Shown: piece by piece, positions 1-11,925 of the stretch | Layout: each line of letters opens with the position of its first letter | Position numbering within the stretch: position 1 is the stretch's first letter | Assembly: GCA_947000775.1 (NCBI GenBank) | Contig: CAMQGK010000567.1 | Location: forward strand, 16,011,501-16,075,500 | DNA: 64,000 nt | Direction: 5' to 3' | Source of the DNA: Pterois miles | Lineage: Eukaryota > Chordata > Actinopteri > Perciformes > Scorpaenidae | Made by a program: the position numbers and the translations under genes | The notes under the pieces: generated by a model | Told to the model about the DNA's origin: nothing | The model's database searches: none | Seen by the model: only the letters and a program-made list of their open reading frames with translations

Positions 1-1490
1 ACTGATGAGACAATGACAGAGGATTTGGCTTCAAAGCGCAAAGCAAAAGCGGCAATATTTTGGATTTAAATGTTTATTAACCAGTGAGAAGTTTTCCTTA
101 ACGTTACATCCCTGTTGCAACATTGGGCTGGGTTGTTGGTTGGATAATTTTGAAATCTAGCATACTCTTGCTAGTTTTTTTAGATTACCAAGCCTAACTT
201 TAAGTCAATAAAGTGGTTCCTCCCACTGATAACTAATCTGATAAACTGAACAGGCCTAACCACATGATAGATGAAGACAGAATGTTCCTCAAAAGGAAAT
301 AAAGGAAAAATATAATTCAGATTAATAGGCAAACTATTACTTTATGGCTTTTTAAGTCAGTTCATATTTAGGAATATTTACTAGCAGGAAATCAATAGAA
401 CCAACACTTTAATCAGTGATGTAACACAACTGTGGGGCACAGCAGCTCCAAAGACAGAGGAGCATTATGAGCTACATGATTTGATTTTACACCGCTACAC
501 AATACTCACGAAACTGATACAGGCATCTTTGTTTTAGGCTTTAGAGTAGTGTCTAGAAATTAGACCAGTGTCACAAATTTGAACTGGCCTCAAAATGCAG
601 CAATACCCCATGCGACTTATTGTCTAGAGGAGCCTAAAGCTAGGCTAGAAGGCAATCCCTCAATCAAGGTCATCATCCCATAGAGCTTCATTCTTCAAAC
701 AACACATCAACACTCCAGGCCACCCAGAGGAGCACAATTCTGCAGATGTTAGGTAGAATGTTAATGAGGGATCTGGGGAAGTTACAGGAAAAGGAGATCC
801 CTATGTCTCACTTTGAAAGGCCATCAGGCATCTCCGCTGGGACATTCTACTATGATCTCATATTGATCTGGAATATGAACACTTGGGTTCCTTTGACCGC
901 CAATGGCCAGGAAGATGGTACATTATGACCAAAAACACAGAGGTGTTTGCCAAGAAGAAGAGTGCTACACACCAACACCTCTCTGAATACCCCTGGGCAA
1001 CAGATGTTGCTCTTATCTGGCAGGCTGCTGGTACGGTTAGATTTCTGTTGAAGCAATAAACCGCGTGAAATGTATTTGTTCCCAGCGTTTTCATGCAAAT
1101 CTCTGTGGTGCGGCACTGATTGGTTGCTGGCAGACAAAAGGCCTGTAAATAGATAAGCAGGCTACGCAAGCAGTGGCTCCAGGCGGTATTACTTTCATCT
1201 ACAAGGCTGTGCTGTTAGTGTGCAGAATAACTCGGTCTATGATACCATGTTCTCTTCTCCAATACATATTTAAAGATTTTCCTAAGAGACTGTACATTAA
1301 GAGCTGTACATTGGGTCATACAGATAGAGCCTACCTCAATTCAAGGCAACAATGCCCCCTCACAAGTGGGTGGACAATGCTGAACTCTCTGTGCCTGATC
1401 AGATGACTAACATTACAGAGAAGACAAGGCCGCAGTCTTATTTGCAATTGAGCGGACGGAGGCCAAACACACAGGATCACTTCAACAGTG
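1..1490. other. No gene seen
   Basis: AT-rich sequence with only short ORFs overlapping on both strands (850-1169); no splice-bounded exon, recognised domain or repeat unit. Confidence 0.5.
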
Positions 1491-1535
1491 TTTTTTTTTT
1501 TTTTTTTTTTTGCAGCTTGCATCAGAGAGAGAGAG

Positions 1536-1573
<38 letters not shown>
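1491..1573. repeat. Poly(T), (GA)n and (GT)n compound microsatellite
   Basis: T run 1491-1511, GA run about 1525-1538, GT run 1539-1573. Overlapping ORFs on both strands here are repeat artefacts. Confidence 0.97.
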
Positions 1574-1574
<1 letters not shown>

Positions 1575-1925
1575 TTGCTCAATGTTGCCCAAGCCTCCAA
1601 GAACATGCAAACCTAAACGTCAGGCTGGCCAGCAGCACCATGCACACTCTATCCTGCATATTGCAAACTGAAAAAGTTGTTAATTCCCAGCTTCCATGTA
1701 AACACTGTAGCTTGCAACTTCAACATATTGGCAATCTTATGAAGTCATGTTGCATTTCTTATCACACCTTTAAGTTGTAATCCATATTTACTTTTCGGAA
1801 GTAATCATTTTCATATAAAGGCCTGTATGTTTGCACAAAAATGAAGTCTATTTCATGAAATATTCTAGATAAATAGCCACAATTTGACATTTTAAATGTA
1901 TACATTCAATGAGATTACGCTATAA

Positions 1926-1928
<3 letters not shown>

Positions 1929-1977
<49 letters not shown>
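1929..1977. repeat. (GT)24 microsatellite
   Basis: Pure TG/GT run. Confidence 0.98.
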
Positions 1978-1979
<2 letters not shown>

Positions 1980-2099
1980 TATTCATGCACAGGAGTGTAG
2001 TGCAGGTGGAGAAGTTTTTTTTACCCGTCCATTGGGAGTCAAGTCCTCCTTGTTGCGCAATTCAAACGACTCTTCCTCCTCTTTCTCCCCATAGTCCCG

Positions 2100-2830
2100 T
2101 CCGAGCAAACTGAAGCCCTGCCTGCAGCACAGAAACCAGCAAACTCCTTGCAAAGGCATTCAAATGAGGTTAAATGTGTCGTCTTCTGCTCTCCAGGTCG
2201 GTGAATTCAACATTCACGGTGCTGTCTCGGTCGCGGGTAACTCCAAGAGCTGCGTGAGAGCATACGGGACCCCCTCTCCATAGATATCCAGCGAGGAGGA
2301 TGAAGGGTAGCATAAGCTTGCTCTCCTTTCTGTCAAACAAAATGTCTAGTGACTGTACATGACGACGGCAATCATACTCCAGCAAAACCAACTGGTTCAA
2401 GGAAAAATCCTCCCTTCTTCCAGGACTCCCTCGCTCAGGACACCTTGCTGTCCCTGTTTGGACAATTTCACACGAAAACAAAAACAAGATTTGTCTCCGA
2501 AACTGTCACTGTGGGTTAAAAGTACATCAAGTCGAAGAGCGACACTGTTTGTTGTCAGCGTCTTATCAGCACGTTCGGTGAGTAACGTGAAAACCGCGCA
2601 CCTCTGTAAAGGACCGACTGTCTGACTTGTGAGTTTGAACAAAAGCGTGCTGCAGCTGGGACAGGACGGTGTGGGCAGGGCGGACACGCCCACTGGAGTC
2701 ATATCTGGTCTCTGATTGGCTGAACGCAGACACGCCTCGGGATGACACGCCCGCGACACCCGCCCCTTTTATACTGACGAGCGTCACATGTCTTCAGTAG
2801 GAGATGGTGATCAAATCATCCAGAGCACCT
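2100..2830. promoter_or_regulatory. CpG-rich candidate promoter of an unidentified gene
   Basis: Within an otherwise AT-rich flank this stretch is CpG-rich. It has repeated CACGCC boxes (2684, 2731, 2746) plus CCCGCCCC at 2759, a reversed CCAAT box (GATTGG, 2714-2719) and TTTTATAC at 2766-2773, which is TATAAAA on the - strand. On +, the box order (CCAAT, GC boxes, weak TATA) fits a start near 2795; on -, the TATA sequence itself is canonical. A - strand 47-codon ORF beginning MLPFILLAGYLW at 2313-2170 has a weak signal-like start. No recognisable exon follows on either strand. Confidence 0.4.
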
Positions 2831-5800
2831 GATGTCCGGCACGACTACTGTCTGAGCTTCTCATTAAGTAAACTGTTGTAGATGAATATAGTATAGGGGT
2901 ATTTTATAAACTGGAGTCTTATTATACTATAATACGATTAAAATTGACCTACTGTTATATATATGAAAATTACGCATCTGAATAGCCTTGTACAGCGATT
3001 CTCAAAGTGGCCTGCGTGGCACTCGTGCCCTATCATTAAAAAGTGTACATCTACAGATGACGACCAATAGAAACTCTGACATGACTGTGACACAGCAGTA
3101 AGTTCATTATTTTTAATTAATTAATGTTTAATCTTTAATTTTAATTTGAAGCACTCGCTGAAAGTCAGCTTTTGACTGGCAAGTTTGAATATCTGGATAT
3201 ATCTGAATATCTTTATTAGGACTATGTCAGTCTTGCTACTGGTCATTTTCTGAAAGATTTTGAGATCATTTACTTGAAATATAGGCTATAAATGCTGCCA
3301 AGTTGAGTCCAAATGCAATTTGGATAAAATCACCCTCTGTTTAAAGGTATAAACGTAAGTGGTACTAAGATTCAATAACTTTGCAAATGTCGCCACTTTT
3401 GGACTAATAAAGGATCATACCATTTCATCTTAACATGATTCAGATAGAAATGTGTTTCTCTGTACCAGTAAAGTATTTAGGGTGAAAAGTTTTAGAATAA
3501 AATATAATACAAATATCACAGCTTCAATGACATCTAAGAGTAAAAATGTTAGTATGCATACAGTACGCTTAATCTGTGTTACGATTAAGACAGGATCCAT
3601 GGACAATTTTCTCCCCTGTAAGGCTTACCTGGCCACAAAAAGTCTGAAAGCCCCTGGCCTAGTAAAATACAGACATACATTAACTACATAGTAATTCATA
3701 ATTATTTATGCAATTACAATGGGAATCTGTTTTACTTCAGTTTATGGTTGAAGAAGTATTCACATCATTTATTTACTTAAAAGTAAAAATATTAAACTTG
3801 ATTACAAGTAAAAGTCCTGCATTCAAAATACAAAGTACAGAAATATTATTAAATATGTACAAAAATTACAGGTTGAGCAGAATTGCCCTTATCAGTGTTA
3901 TTTCATTATCATATAGTTACATCATTATTGATGATTAAACAGTTACAGATAATTTAGTGCTATGTCCCTGTTGCCATAAAATATATCAATCAGTAAGCAC
4001 AGTTACCTTTTGAAGCCTTGATACCTCAGCACACAGCATTTTCTCATTTTCACATCTATTCATTTAACCTTGATTTAGTCCTCGCCACTGAGTACCAGGT
4101 GCTCCTTTTAGTAGCTTCCATTGGTGTATTGTGTTTTTATGTAACTGTGTTTTAATGTGTCCTGCCTGGATGTGATATGTTGTGTTTTAATGCTCCATTT
4201 TCAATAGCAGGTTTTGCACATGCAAACCAAAGACAAATTTCTGCCTTTTGCACACAAAAAGTAAATAATAAACTATTTTATACTCCATTCTACTGTAATA
4301 TACTGTACGTTTATACTTGTAAATGCATATTTTATGAACTGCTCATATGTCTCTTATGTCTATGTCTATTTTGATCACAAAAGTGACTAGTCGCCTAACT
4401 AACACTGTTACATAAATGTGATGGAGTAAAATGTACAATATTTACATCCTGAAAAGTAGAAGTATAAAGTAGCATAAATTTGTACTTACATTCAGTACTT
4501 GAGTAATGTATTGAATTACTTTCCACCACAGGGTAGCACTACAAATAGTCACATTATACTCTTCACTGTCAGTATGCTAAGATGTTTGCATGGTAGACTG
4601 TTATGTGTGACAGCTTATTATACTTTGCCAATTTACTTTAAGTCAATCTCTATCAGTAGTGAGCGAACATTACATTATTACTAGCTGACTTTAAAAAACT
4701 TTATTTTGAAGGTGAGATCAGATTTGAAAGTAACATGATATCACTGATTATCCCCAGTATTTGGTTACAACTCTTTCATGCTTATATCATATTCTTTCTC
4801 ATACTTTCTTTCTTGCACTTACACACATGCCCCCCTTCCACTTTGCTGAACAGTCTACAAAGATACAGCAGTAGGAGGTAGGAGGACTGGTGCTAAATCC
4901 AGACACGTGATATACAGTATCCAGCCCCCTCATGCTTATTTCTCCCTTAATATCCCTTCATTTCCCCTTCTTTGCTCTGTGCAAACTCCCCCCACACATC
5001 TCAGTCAGCTGGCTTTAACTCATTCCTCACCAAGAAGAGCTCTAGTTCTTGCCACTTAAGCTTGATGGAGACGCTCCTTTCATTCTGTTATCACCACAAA
5101 CATACACTCACTAATATGTTTTTGCAGTGTGCATGCATTTGCACTCTGGCCCCTTCAGATACTTTTAACCCTTATCCTTACTGGTTTCCTGAGGGCTTTG
5201 TAAATCAATAAAAGGGCTTATGGATGCACCTTTTCAGCTGGGTGTACTCAGCATTATGGACAGTAATCCTGACTACCCCTCACCCCATTGGAGACACACA
5301 AATAACAAACACACTGCCCCACATTTCAACCTCCAGTGGTTATAGGAAAGGAGAAAAGGCTATTTGGGCAACTGAACTGGACGGACTTTATTTCAATTTC
5401 CTTTCCTTTTGATGTGTATACCTTACAAAAGAGCTTGCACATATGCAAGCAAGAATATTTTCTCAACTCTTTTCTTGAAAGTACAGCAGCCCTGCCCCCT
5501 CTGCAGTATCTCTCTCTAGGCCAGATCCTCCCTGTCCTCCCCCATATCCCAAAACAATACGCTGGGGGCCCCTGCTCCCACAGACCTGGAGGAACATGTG
5601 TTTTATTTTTAGAGCTCACTCCCTCAGCCCACGCTAGTAAAGTGAAAAAAGCCCTCCCTCCATATATGGTTTCTGAAAGAGCTGAAGTCAGTACAAAAAG
5701 CTTAGCAGAAGCATAATCGTCAGAAAAAAAGCAGAAGCCATTTCCCAACTATCCTTTGCATTTATCTTTTTATCATTTAGTGAGAAAAGAAACAACAACA

Positions 5801-5930
5801 GAAACTACAGTGATATTCTCCTAGTTTTCTGCTATAAACCCTCTTAGAAAGTATTTTACACTGTCTTCCTCTAATCCCCTCCTCTGTCCTTCTCCTCCCC
5901 TCTTTCAGGAGATGACACATGATTCTCCAT

Positions 5931-5933
<3 letters not shown>
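2830..5933. other. No gene seen
   Basis: AT-rich; short ORFs only. Around 3720-3850 and 4430-4520 there are fragments with TTACTTAAAAGTAAAA and ACTTGAGTA, typical of old dispersed repeats, but no element can be delimited. Confidence 0.45.

Positions 5934-5975
<42 letters not shown>
5934..5975. repeat. (CA)n microsatellite
   Basis: Pure AC run of about 42 bp. Confidence 0.97.
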
Positions 5976-5979
<4 letters not shown>

Positions 5980-6389
5980 AATACACGCAAGATAATCTGA
6001 TACAGTGCATCAGGTTGAGGCACCAGATCAGGAAAAGGGCAAATGATTTGGTTGGCTTCCCAGTATGAACAGAAGCCAGAGGAGAGAGAGGTGTGAATCA
6101 GGAATAAAAGAGTGAAGGCTTATGATATGATGGGATGTTGTTGCTGGATGTGGTGGAGCGTGAAATTTGCTCAGACATCTCCAACAACAAGAAAAATGGT
6201 GGGAATAAAATTAAATTTCTTCTTTAGGATCTGGTATTGGTATCAAGCAGTGAGGTGAGGAGCGAAATGCAAATGTCCCTATCTAGAGCCATTTGGAACG
6301 TAGCCATTGCATAGAGAGTGCATGTAGGTGGGAAGTGAGTGGTGAACTAAGAGAGAGAGTGGCGGCGATAGGAGAGAGTAACATTAACG

Positions 6390-6629
6390 ACTATGGTCCA
6401 CTCAGGAAAAGTTAGTTTGGTTTGTCCGTTCTGGGCTACTGTAAACATGGTGGACTCCGTGGAGAGGACCCTCTCCCTATATAGGTATAAATGGCTCATT
6501 CTAAGGTAACAAAAGCACAATGATCTTATTATCAGGTGATTACACACTAAAGAAAACATACTTGTTAATATAATATTCAATTTCTGCCAATAAGTCCCAC
6601 GAAATTTTACACACTGGTCCTTTAAAAGG
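6390..6629. mobile_element. Element B, 5'-truncated copy
   Basis: Contains GTTTGGTTTGTCCGTTCTGG, CATGGTGGACTCCGTGGAGA, CTAAGGTAACAAAAGCACAA and ends TACACACTGGTCCTTTAAA. It directly abuts the full-length copy that follows. Confidence 0.7.
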
Positions 6630-7131
6630 TAAAGATGTGTAGGATTTGGTGGCATCTAGTTGTGTGGTTGCAGATTGCAACCAACTGAGTACTCCTCCAC
6701 TCACTTCTCCCTTTCCAAGACTGTGGTAACATGGTAACACTGTTGGGCTCGCTCAGAGGCCATCCATACCATAATGAGGATACCTGGCAGTACCACAGAT
6801 TCACACTGTGCTTTACATTACCACAGTTTCACAAGCGTGTCTGAGACTACGGTGGTCTTCAGGTAATGTAAAATCGTGAAAGGCTCTATCTAGAGTCAGT
6901 GTTTGGTTTGTCTGTTCTGGGCTACTGTAGAGACATGGAGGAGCAACATGGTTGACTCTGTGAAGAGGATCTGCTCCCTATGTAGATATGAAGGGCTCAT
7001 TCTAAGGTAACAAAAACACAATGATTCTTAGTTTCAAGTGGTTTCATACTAAAGAAAACATAGCTATGAATATTATATTACATTTCTATGAATAGATCAC
7101 CTAAATGTTACATACTGTTCCTTTACAGAAG
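6622..7131. mobile_element. Element B, full-length copy (about 500 bp)
   Basis: Left end TTTAAAAGGTAAAGATGTGT..TTTGGTGGCATCTAG; right end GTTACATACTGTTCCTTTAC, an imperfect inverted repeat. The body includes TTGCAGATTGCAACCAACTG, a self-complementary motif. No ORF; typical non-autonomous DNA transposon. Confidence 0.75.
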
Positions 7132-8788
7132 TTGACGTTACTCTTGCTCACATCTACTATGGTGTTAATAAAAGTTTTTCCTTCATCTTCTCTTTTTTAT
7201 TTCTGGCTGGTCCCACCCACATCCTGCCTGCCACTCCTCACCCCTTGTTGAAATTGGTGTGTGGCGTTTCCAACGGAGACGCAGAGTAGACACAAGTCGC
7301 ACATGTCAAGTTGATCGGAGACAGAGCAGAGCAGTGCACAGTTCCCTCCATCCTTCCTCTCAATGTCTCTCACTCTTTCCCCTTTGAATTTCTTCCTGCA
7401 GGATCCTGTTTCACTGCAGCCCGCATCGCAGCCACACTCTCATGTTGGTGAACCAGATTGATTGTCAACAGAAAGGGATGTGAAATGGAGCTCCCTGCAC
7501 GGTTCACATTTGGGTGGCGGCATGTTTTTCTTTCACATGTTCACTGGGTGATGATTGATCAAATCTTTTGATGTGTTTGAGGCATACTGTGATGTTTTTG
7601 CTTTTGAGGTTCTATTGGAAATTTCCAGCGTCGCCTGCAGGCACATATAGAAGTCAATAAGAAGCTCTGTGTCTCTTCCAGACAGCTGCTCTGTCTTTGG
7701 TGATCTACATGAGTTTGTCTTCAGAAGACTGGTCCAAGGTCAGAGTTTATCTGACAAAACCAAACTAAGGATTTAGGATAGGAGCTGACCCCCCAGCAAC
7801 CCCTCACCCAAGACTCAGACAGGATTTCCACCCCGCTGTGTCCAGCATTGAACTTAACCCTCACCCTGCCGTGCCACCACCCCCTCCACCACCAGTCCAG
7901 TGTGTTTAGGTCCAGCAGAGATTTAGGCAATGGGTTAGTGAACAGAGGACTGCTGTTTGACGGCTGTTGGCCCATGTAATGGGATAGGGCTGCTGCAGAG
8001 CCCTTTAACTACTGCACCACTTGACCTGAAGTTCCCACTGTGAAATATCCAGCTGTGCATGTGGATCGTTTGTGACAGACGGGCTTTATATGCGGAAAAT
8101 GGGATGAAGTGATGATGGAAGATTCATTGAATTAAATGAATGATAAGGAAACTGGAAAGATCTGCTTTCAACACGCCCTGCCACAGACTTTTGTAACTGG
8201 CTTAATAAAAAGAGAGGCAGTGGGATTGTTAGGCACGCAGCTGAGTTCCCATCAATACCATGTCCAGTACTTTTTGTCTTCCTGTCCCACTGTGCTTCAG
8301 GAACAGTATTTACCAGTATCAGGGCACATCTGTTCCTGGGGACCGTGTGGCATACAGGCTGGTGTCAAGGAAAGGCCAGGCAGGAGAAAACATTCCCCTC
8401 TCGCCCCAGTTAACCCCTCGCATTCCCCCTTTCCCCTCCTCGCCTGGCTTCATTACAGTAACCCTTAACGCTCCAGACTATGGCACGCTGGGTCAGCCTG
8501 TCAACACATAAAAACTGACAGCGCAACTTGTGCAATGGATGAATAATCGTATTGGAAGAGGGCATCTCAGGTTTTAAGAGACTGAGTGATATTCTATACC
8601 TGAGGCATCTGCTTTGGGCACCATTGGCCTATGGATCCAATATTGACCGCATATTATCACACCTAGCTATTTTTCTACTACAGTGTGGAAAACAACACAA
8701 GGTGCGACCATCCATGCAAGTGAATTTTTTTTTAAAAGAAATGACCTGGTAGTTTGTTTAATAGGGGGTGTAAGAAATGTGGAGGTGG
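7132..8788. other. No gene seen
   Basis: GC-moderate stretch with overlapping 83-110 codon ORFs at 8136-8511 on +. I see no conserved domain, no paired splice sites and no codon pattern that favours one frame. Confidence 0.45.
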
Positions 8789-9060
8789 TAGCCGGCTCAT
8801 ACTTAAAGTTAGGGTGAAGCTACTGGCATCATATAAAACTAGAAAACCTAGCAATCCGTTGGAACCAACCATGCCATTTACCATTTAAGCTAAATAACAC
8901 TGTCATGGCCATTTTGAAAGGAGTCCGGTGACCTCTGACCTCAAGAACTGTGAATGAAAATGGGTTCTATGGGTACCCACAAGTTTCCAACAGACTTTCC
9001 CACTTTATGATAATCACATACAGGTTGGGCAAAAAACATGCAGCTTTTTAAATGTTTAAA
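8789..9060. repeat. Element A fragment
   Basis: Shares CATATAAAACTAGAAAACCT, CCATTTTGAAAGGAGTCCGG, GACCTCTGACCTCAAGA and CACTTTATGATAATCACAT with copies at 11514-11925, 23666-24262 and 58663-59364. Confidence 0.65.
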
Positions 9061-11513
9061 TTTTAAATTTGTTAATGTGTGTTTGCTACTGGGGTCCCTC
9101 AACAGTCTCAAAATTGCACAAAATTGGGTCTCACTGTAAAGCTGAGACTCTTGTGGATTCAATGAGTTCAACTGTATTCATGTGTGATGATGTTACTCCC
9201 CATAGTTATTTAGATTTTATACATACGTATATGTCTTTATACTATGTCAATTTTCCTAAAATTCGATTTGGAAAATCGAAAATCGTAATCCTAATATATT
9301 GCCTTGCTTACAGTATCCCAATATATTGATTCATTACCCCTGTATCACAATACTTATCATATCACCAGATTGTTGCCAGTACACAGCCCTATTGTGTAAT
9401 ACAGCTATATGTAGGCAGCAATTTGCAACTGTCAAAGAAACATATCATGATGATATGACTCTTTAAAAAGATTTACACCTACAAGCATCTGGATATGCCA
9501 GAACCATAATTTAAGCTATCCATTGAAGTTATGTAGTTACATAATTCAGTTTTTCATTGCTTCATCGAATTTGAAAAGCAGACATTCCTCAGCATGGGGA
9601 AAAATGAAAATAAGAGGAGTCACAATACCAGAAGCCTTGTTATCAGTAACCGTCATCAGAAGCCAAATGAGGAGGAGTTACTGGAGTCAGAGAGGCAGAG
9701 AGAAAGATAAGGCATTGATAGCAATGGATAGTCAACCAGAGCTCAAATAAAGCTAAGGAAACTGAGAATAAAACTAGCAGAGGAGACATAACAACTGACA
9801 ATGCAAACAAACAGCAGTGATGTGCCCTCATGTTGTCTGGTATTTTCAAATCAAACAGGAAATAACAAAAAACTGATAGGGTTCCCCTACAGGCTCAATA
9901 CATCCTATTTCTAGTTAAAGATTTCTTAAAGGTAGTGAGCAATCAAGTTAGCTCCTCCTTATTCCTGTAATTTTTCCTTGGGGCAGTCCAACTTAGAACA
10001 ATTTACAATTAACTTCTGGTTTTGGGATGGTTAATGGCTGTGGTACTGTGGGTTTTAAAGTTGAGCGTTAGTGGGAGGGAGAAGATAACTTATTGACAGT
10101 TAGGGAGGCTGGGCAGAGAGCCAAAGTCCTTCAGCTATTTTTAGGATGCCTACTGTGTGAAAGAGCACTGAATGCAGAATTGATGAAACATTGCCAAAAT
10201 CTGAACCTGTGCCGGATGAGTGGTGTCTGTGTGCACTTGCATTTATACATGTGCATATCTTTTGCACAGAAGCATGTTGAGTCAAGAATGCAGAACTGAG
10301 TGTGTGTATCTTTGCAAATTAACGGCAGAGTTTGTGTATTGGTGGTCTCCATGGAGAACATACTGAAAGATAGACGTGTCAAAAGGATTTGTAGAATCAT
10401 TGGAAACGGCCTGCTGTTTGCGAGGGAGTCTAGCCCTGTGCCTCTGCGCTCGGTCTCGCTCTTGTTTCCTGTGTTTAGATATCAGCCTTGAGAGTGGCTC
10501 TTAGCAGTACAAGCAGTATAATTACTGAATATGGAAAAAGTGCCCACTGCTTTACCTCAGTCTGGGCAGCAGAGCAACTGAGTAAACTTCTATTTCTTTG
10601 GTCCAATTTGCGAATATGTATCTGGGTGTCTTTACAGGGAATCCCACCCCAAAACATAATTGCGCACTCCTGTGATCTTCCACACTAAAAACCATTATTG
10701 TATACAGGAAGTCTCTAAGCTAGAATCAAGAAAACCACGGCGCCAGCGACAATGAATGGACAGCTAATCTTCTGAATGATTTCTTATCTTGTTTGAATTT
10801 TTAACACTTCAATTAGTTTGTTTCAAAAGTTCAAAAAAAGATCCGGCATTTATATCGGCAGGAAATCATCAAACATAATGTGACACTGCACACAATGGAA
10901 GGCTGCTATTCATAGTTAATAGGTTGGCTTGAGAGACTATAAAGAGATGGAGTCCTCGAGGTATTTGACCTTTATAGTTTTGTTCAAAGTAGTGAAAGAC
11001 AGGATGGACAAAGAAAGAGGAGAGTTTAGGCAGTGAATATTAAAGGTGAATATTTCGCATATAAGTGCCATTTACCAGTACCAAGTTTATGTTTATTGTT
11101 TGGATAGTATTATATTATATTATTATTATATATTATTTGCTGGAGTTCAGTGGGGGAATATTGTGATTATTTCAATCCTGTCTATTTGAGCACTGTCAAT
11201 TTCTGTTGTCATCCTGTGCAGCTTCTGTACACATGTGACAAAAGGACAGGAAGAGAATTTTACTATGAAAATTTTAATTAAAGGTGATAAACATTCCTCT
11301 ATCTTTGTTGAGCTGTTAATTGCTCACATTAGCCCGCACACTGCACTCAAGTTGACTGTTATCAGGCCATTAAATAGCATTTTCGGTTGCCATAAACACC
11401 ATAGATAAGGCTCACAAGGACCTACTACGCCTACTGTGTTGTAAAAGTGAAAGCAAAACTTAAAAGCAACACGTTCTACCAAGATCTTAAACTAGATGAC
11501 ATACGTTTTGAAT
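9061..11513. other. No gene seen
   Basis: Short ORFs on both strands; AT-rich tract near 11110. Repeat-like sequence at 9250-9390 (AATATATTGATTC, TCACAATACTTATCATATCA). Confidence 0.45.
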
Positions 11514-11925
11514 AGGGTGGCCAATCAATTACAACATTTAATCAAGATTAATTGCAAATTAAGCACACATTTTTATCTGTTCAACATATACCTTTAAGGG
11601 AGACTTGGAGTATTTAATACTCAAAGTGGGCATGTCTGTAAAGGGGAGACTCGCAGGTACCAATAGAACTCATTTTCATTCACACTTCTTGAGGTCAGAG
11701 GTCAAGGGATTCCTTTAAAAACGGCCATGTCAGTTTTCCTCTATTAGAGCATTATTTATCCTTCTTCCCGACAAGCTAGCAGGACATGGTTGGTACCAAT
11801 GGACTCCTTAGGTTTCCTAGTTTCATATGATTTCAGTATCTTCATTCTTTATCTTCACTTAATCTTTAAAACTGAGCCCGCTACAACCTTTTATTATAGC
11901 ATTATAACTTTGACAGCCCTAGTTT
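11514..11925 (-). repeat. Element A copy, reverse orientation
   Basis: Reads TTGAGGTCAGAGGTCAAGGG, GTACCAATGGACTCCTTAGG, TTTCCTAGTTTCATATGATT and ends TTTGACAGCCCTAG, the reverse of the GGGCTGTCAA start of the family. Confidence 0.65.

Noticed and set aside
1331..2094. ORFs rich in Cys-Val or His-Thr
   Set aside because: Translations of GT/CA microsatellites.
5326..5748. Overlapping 126- and 140-codon ORFs on opposite strands
   Set aside because: Chance open frames in a GC-moderate stretch; no domain or neighbouring exon.
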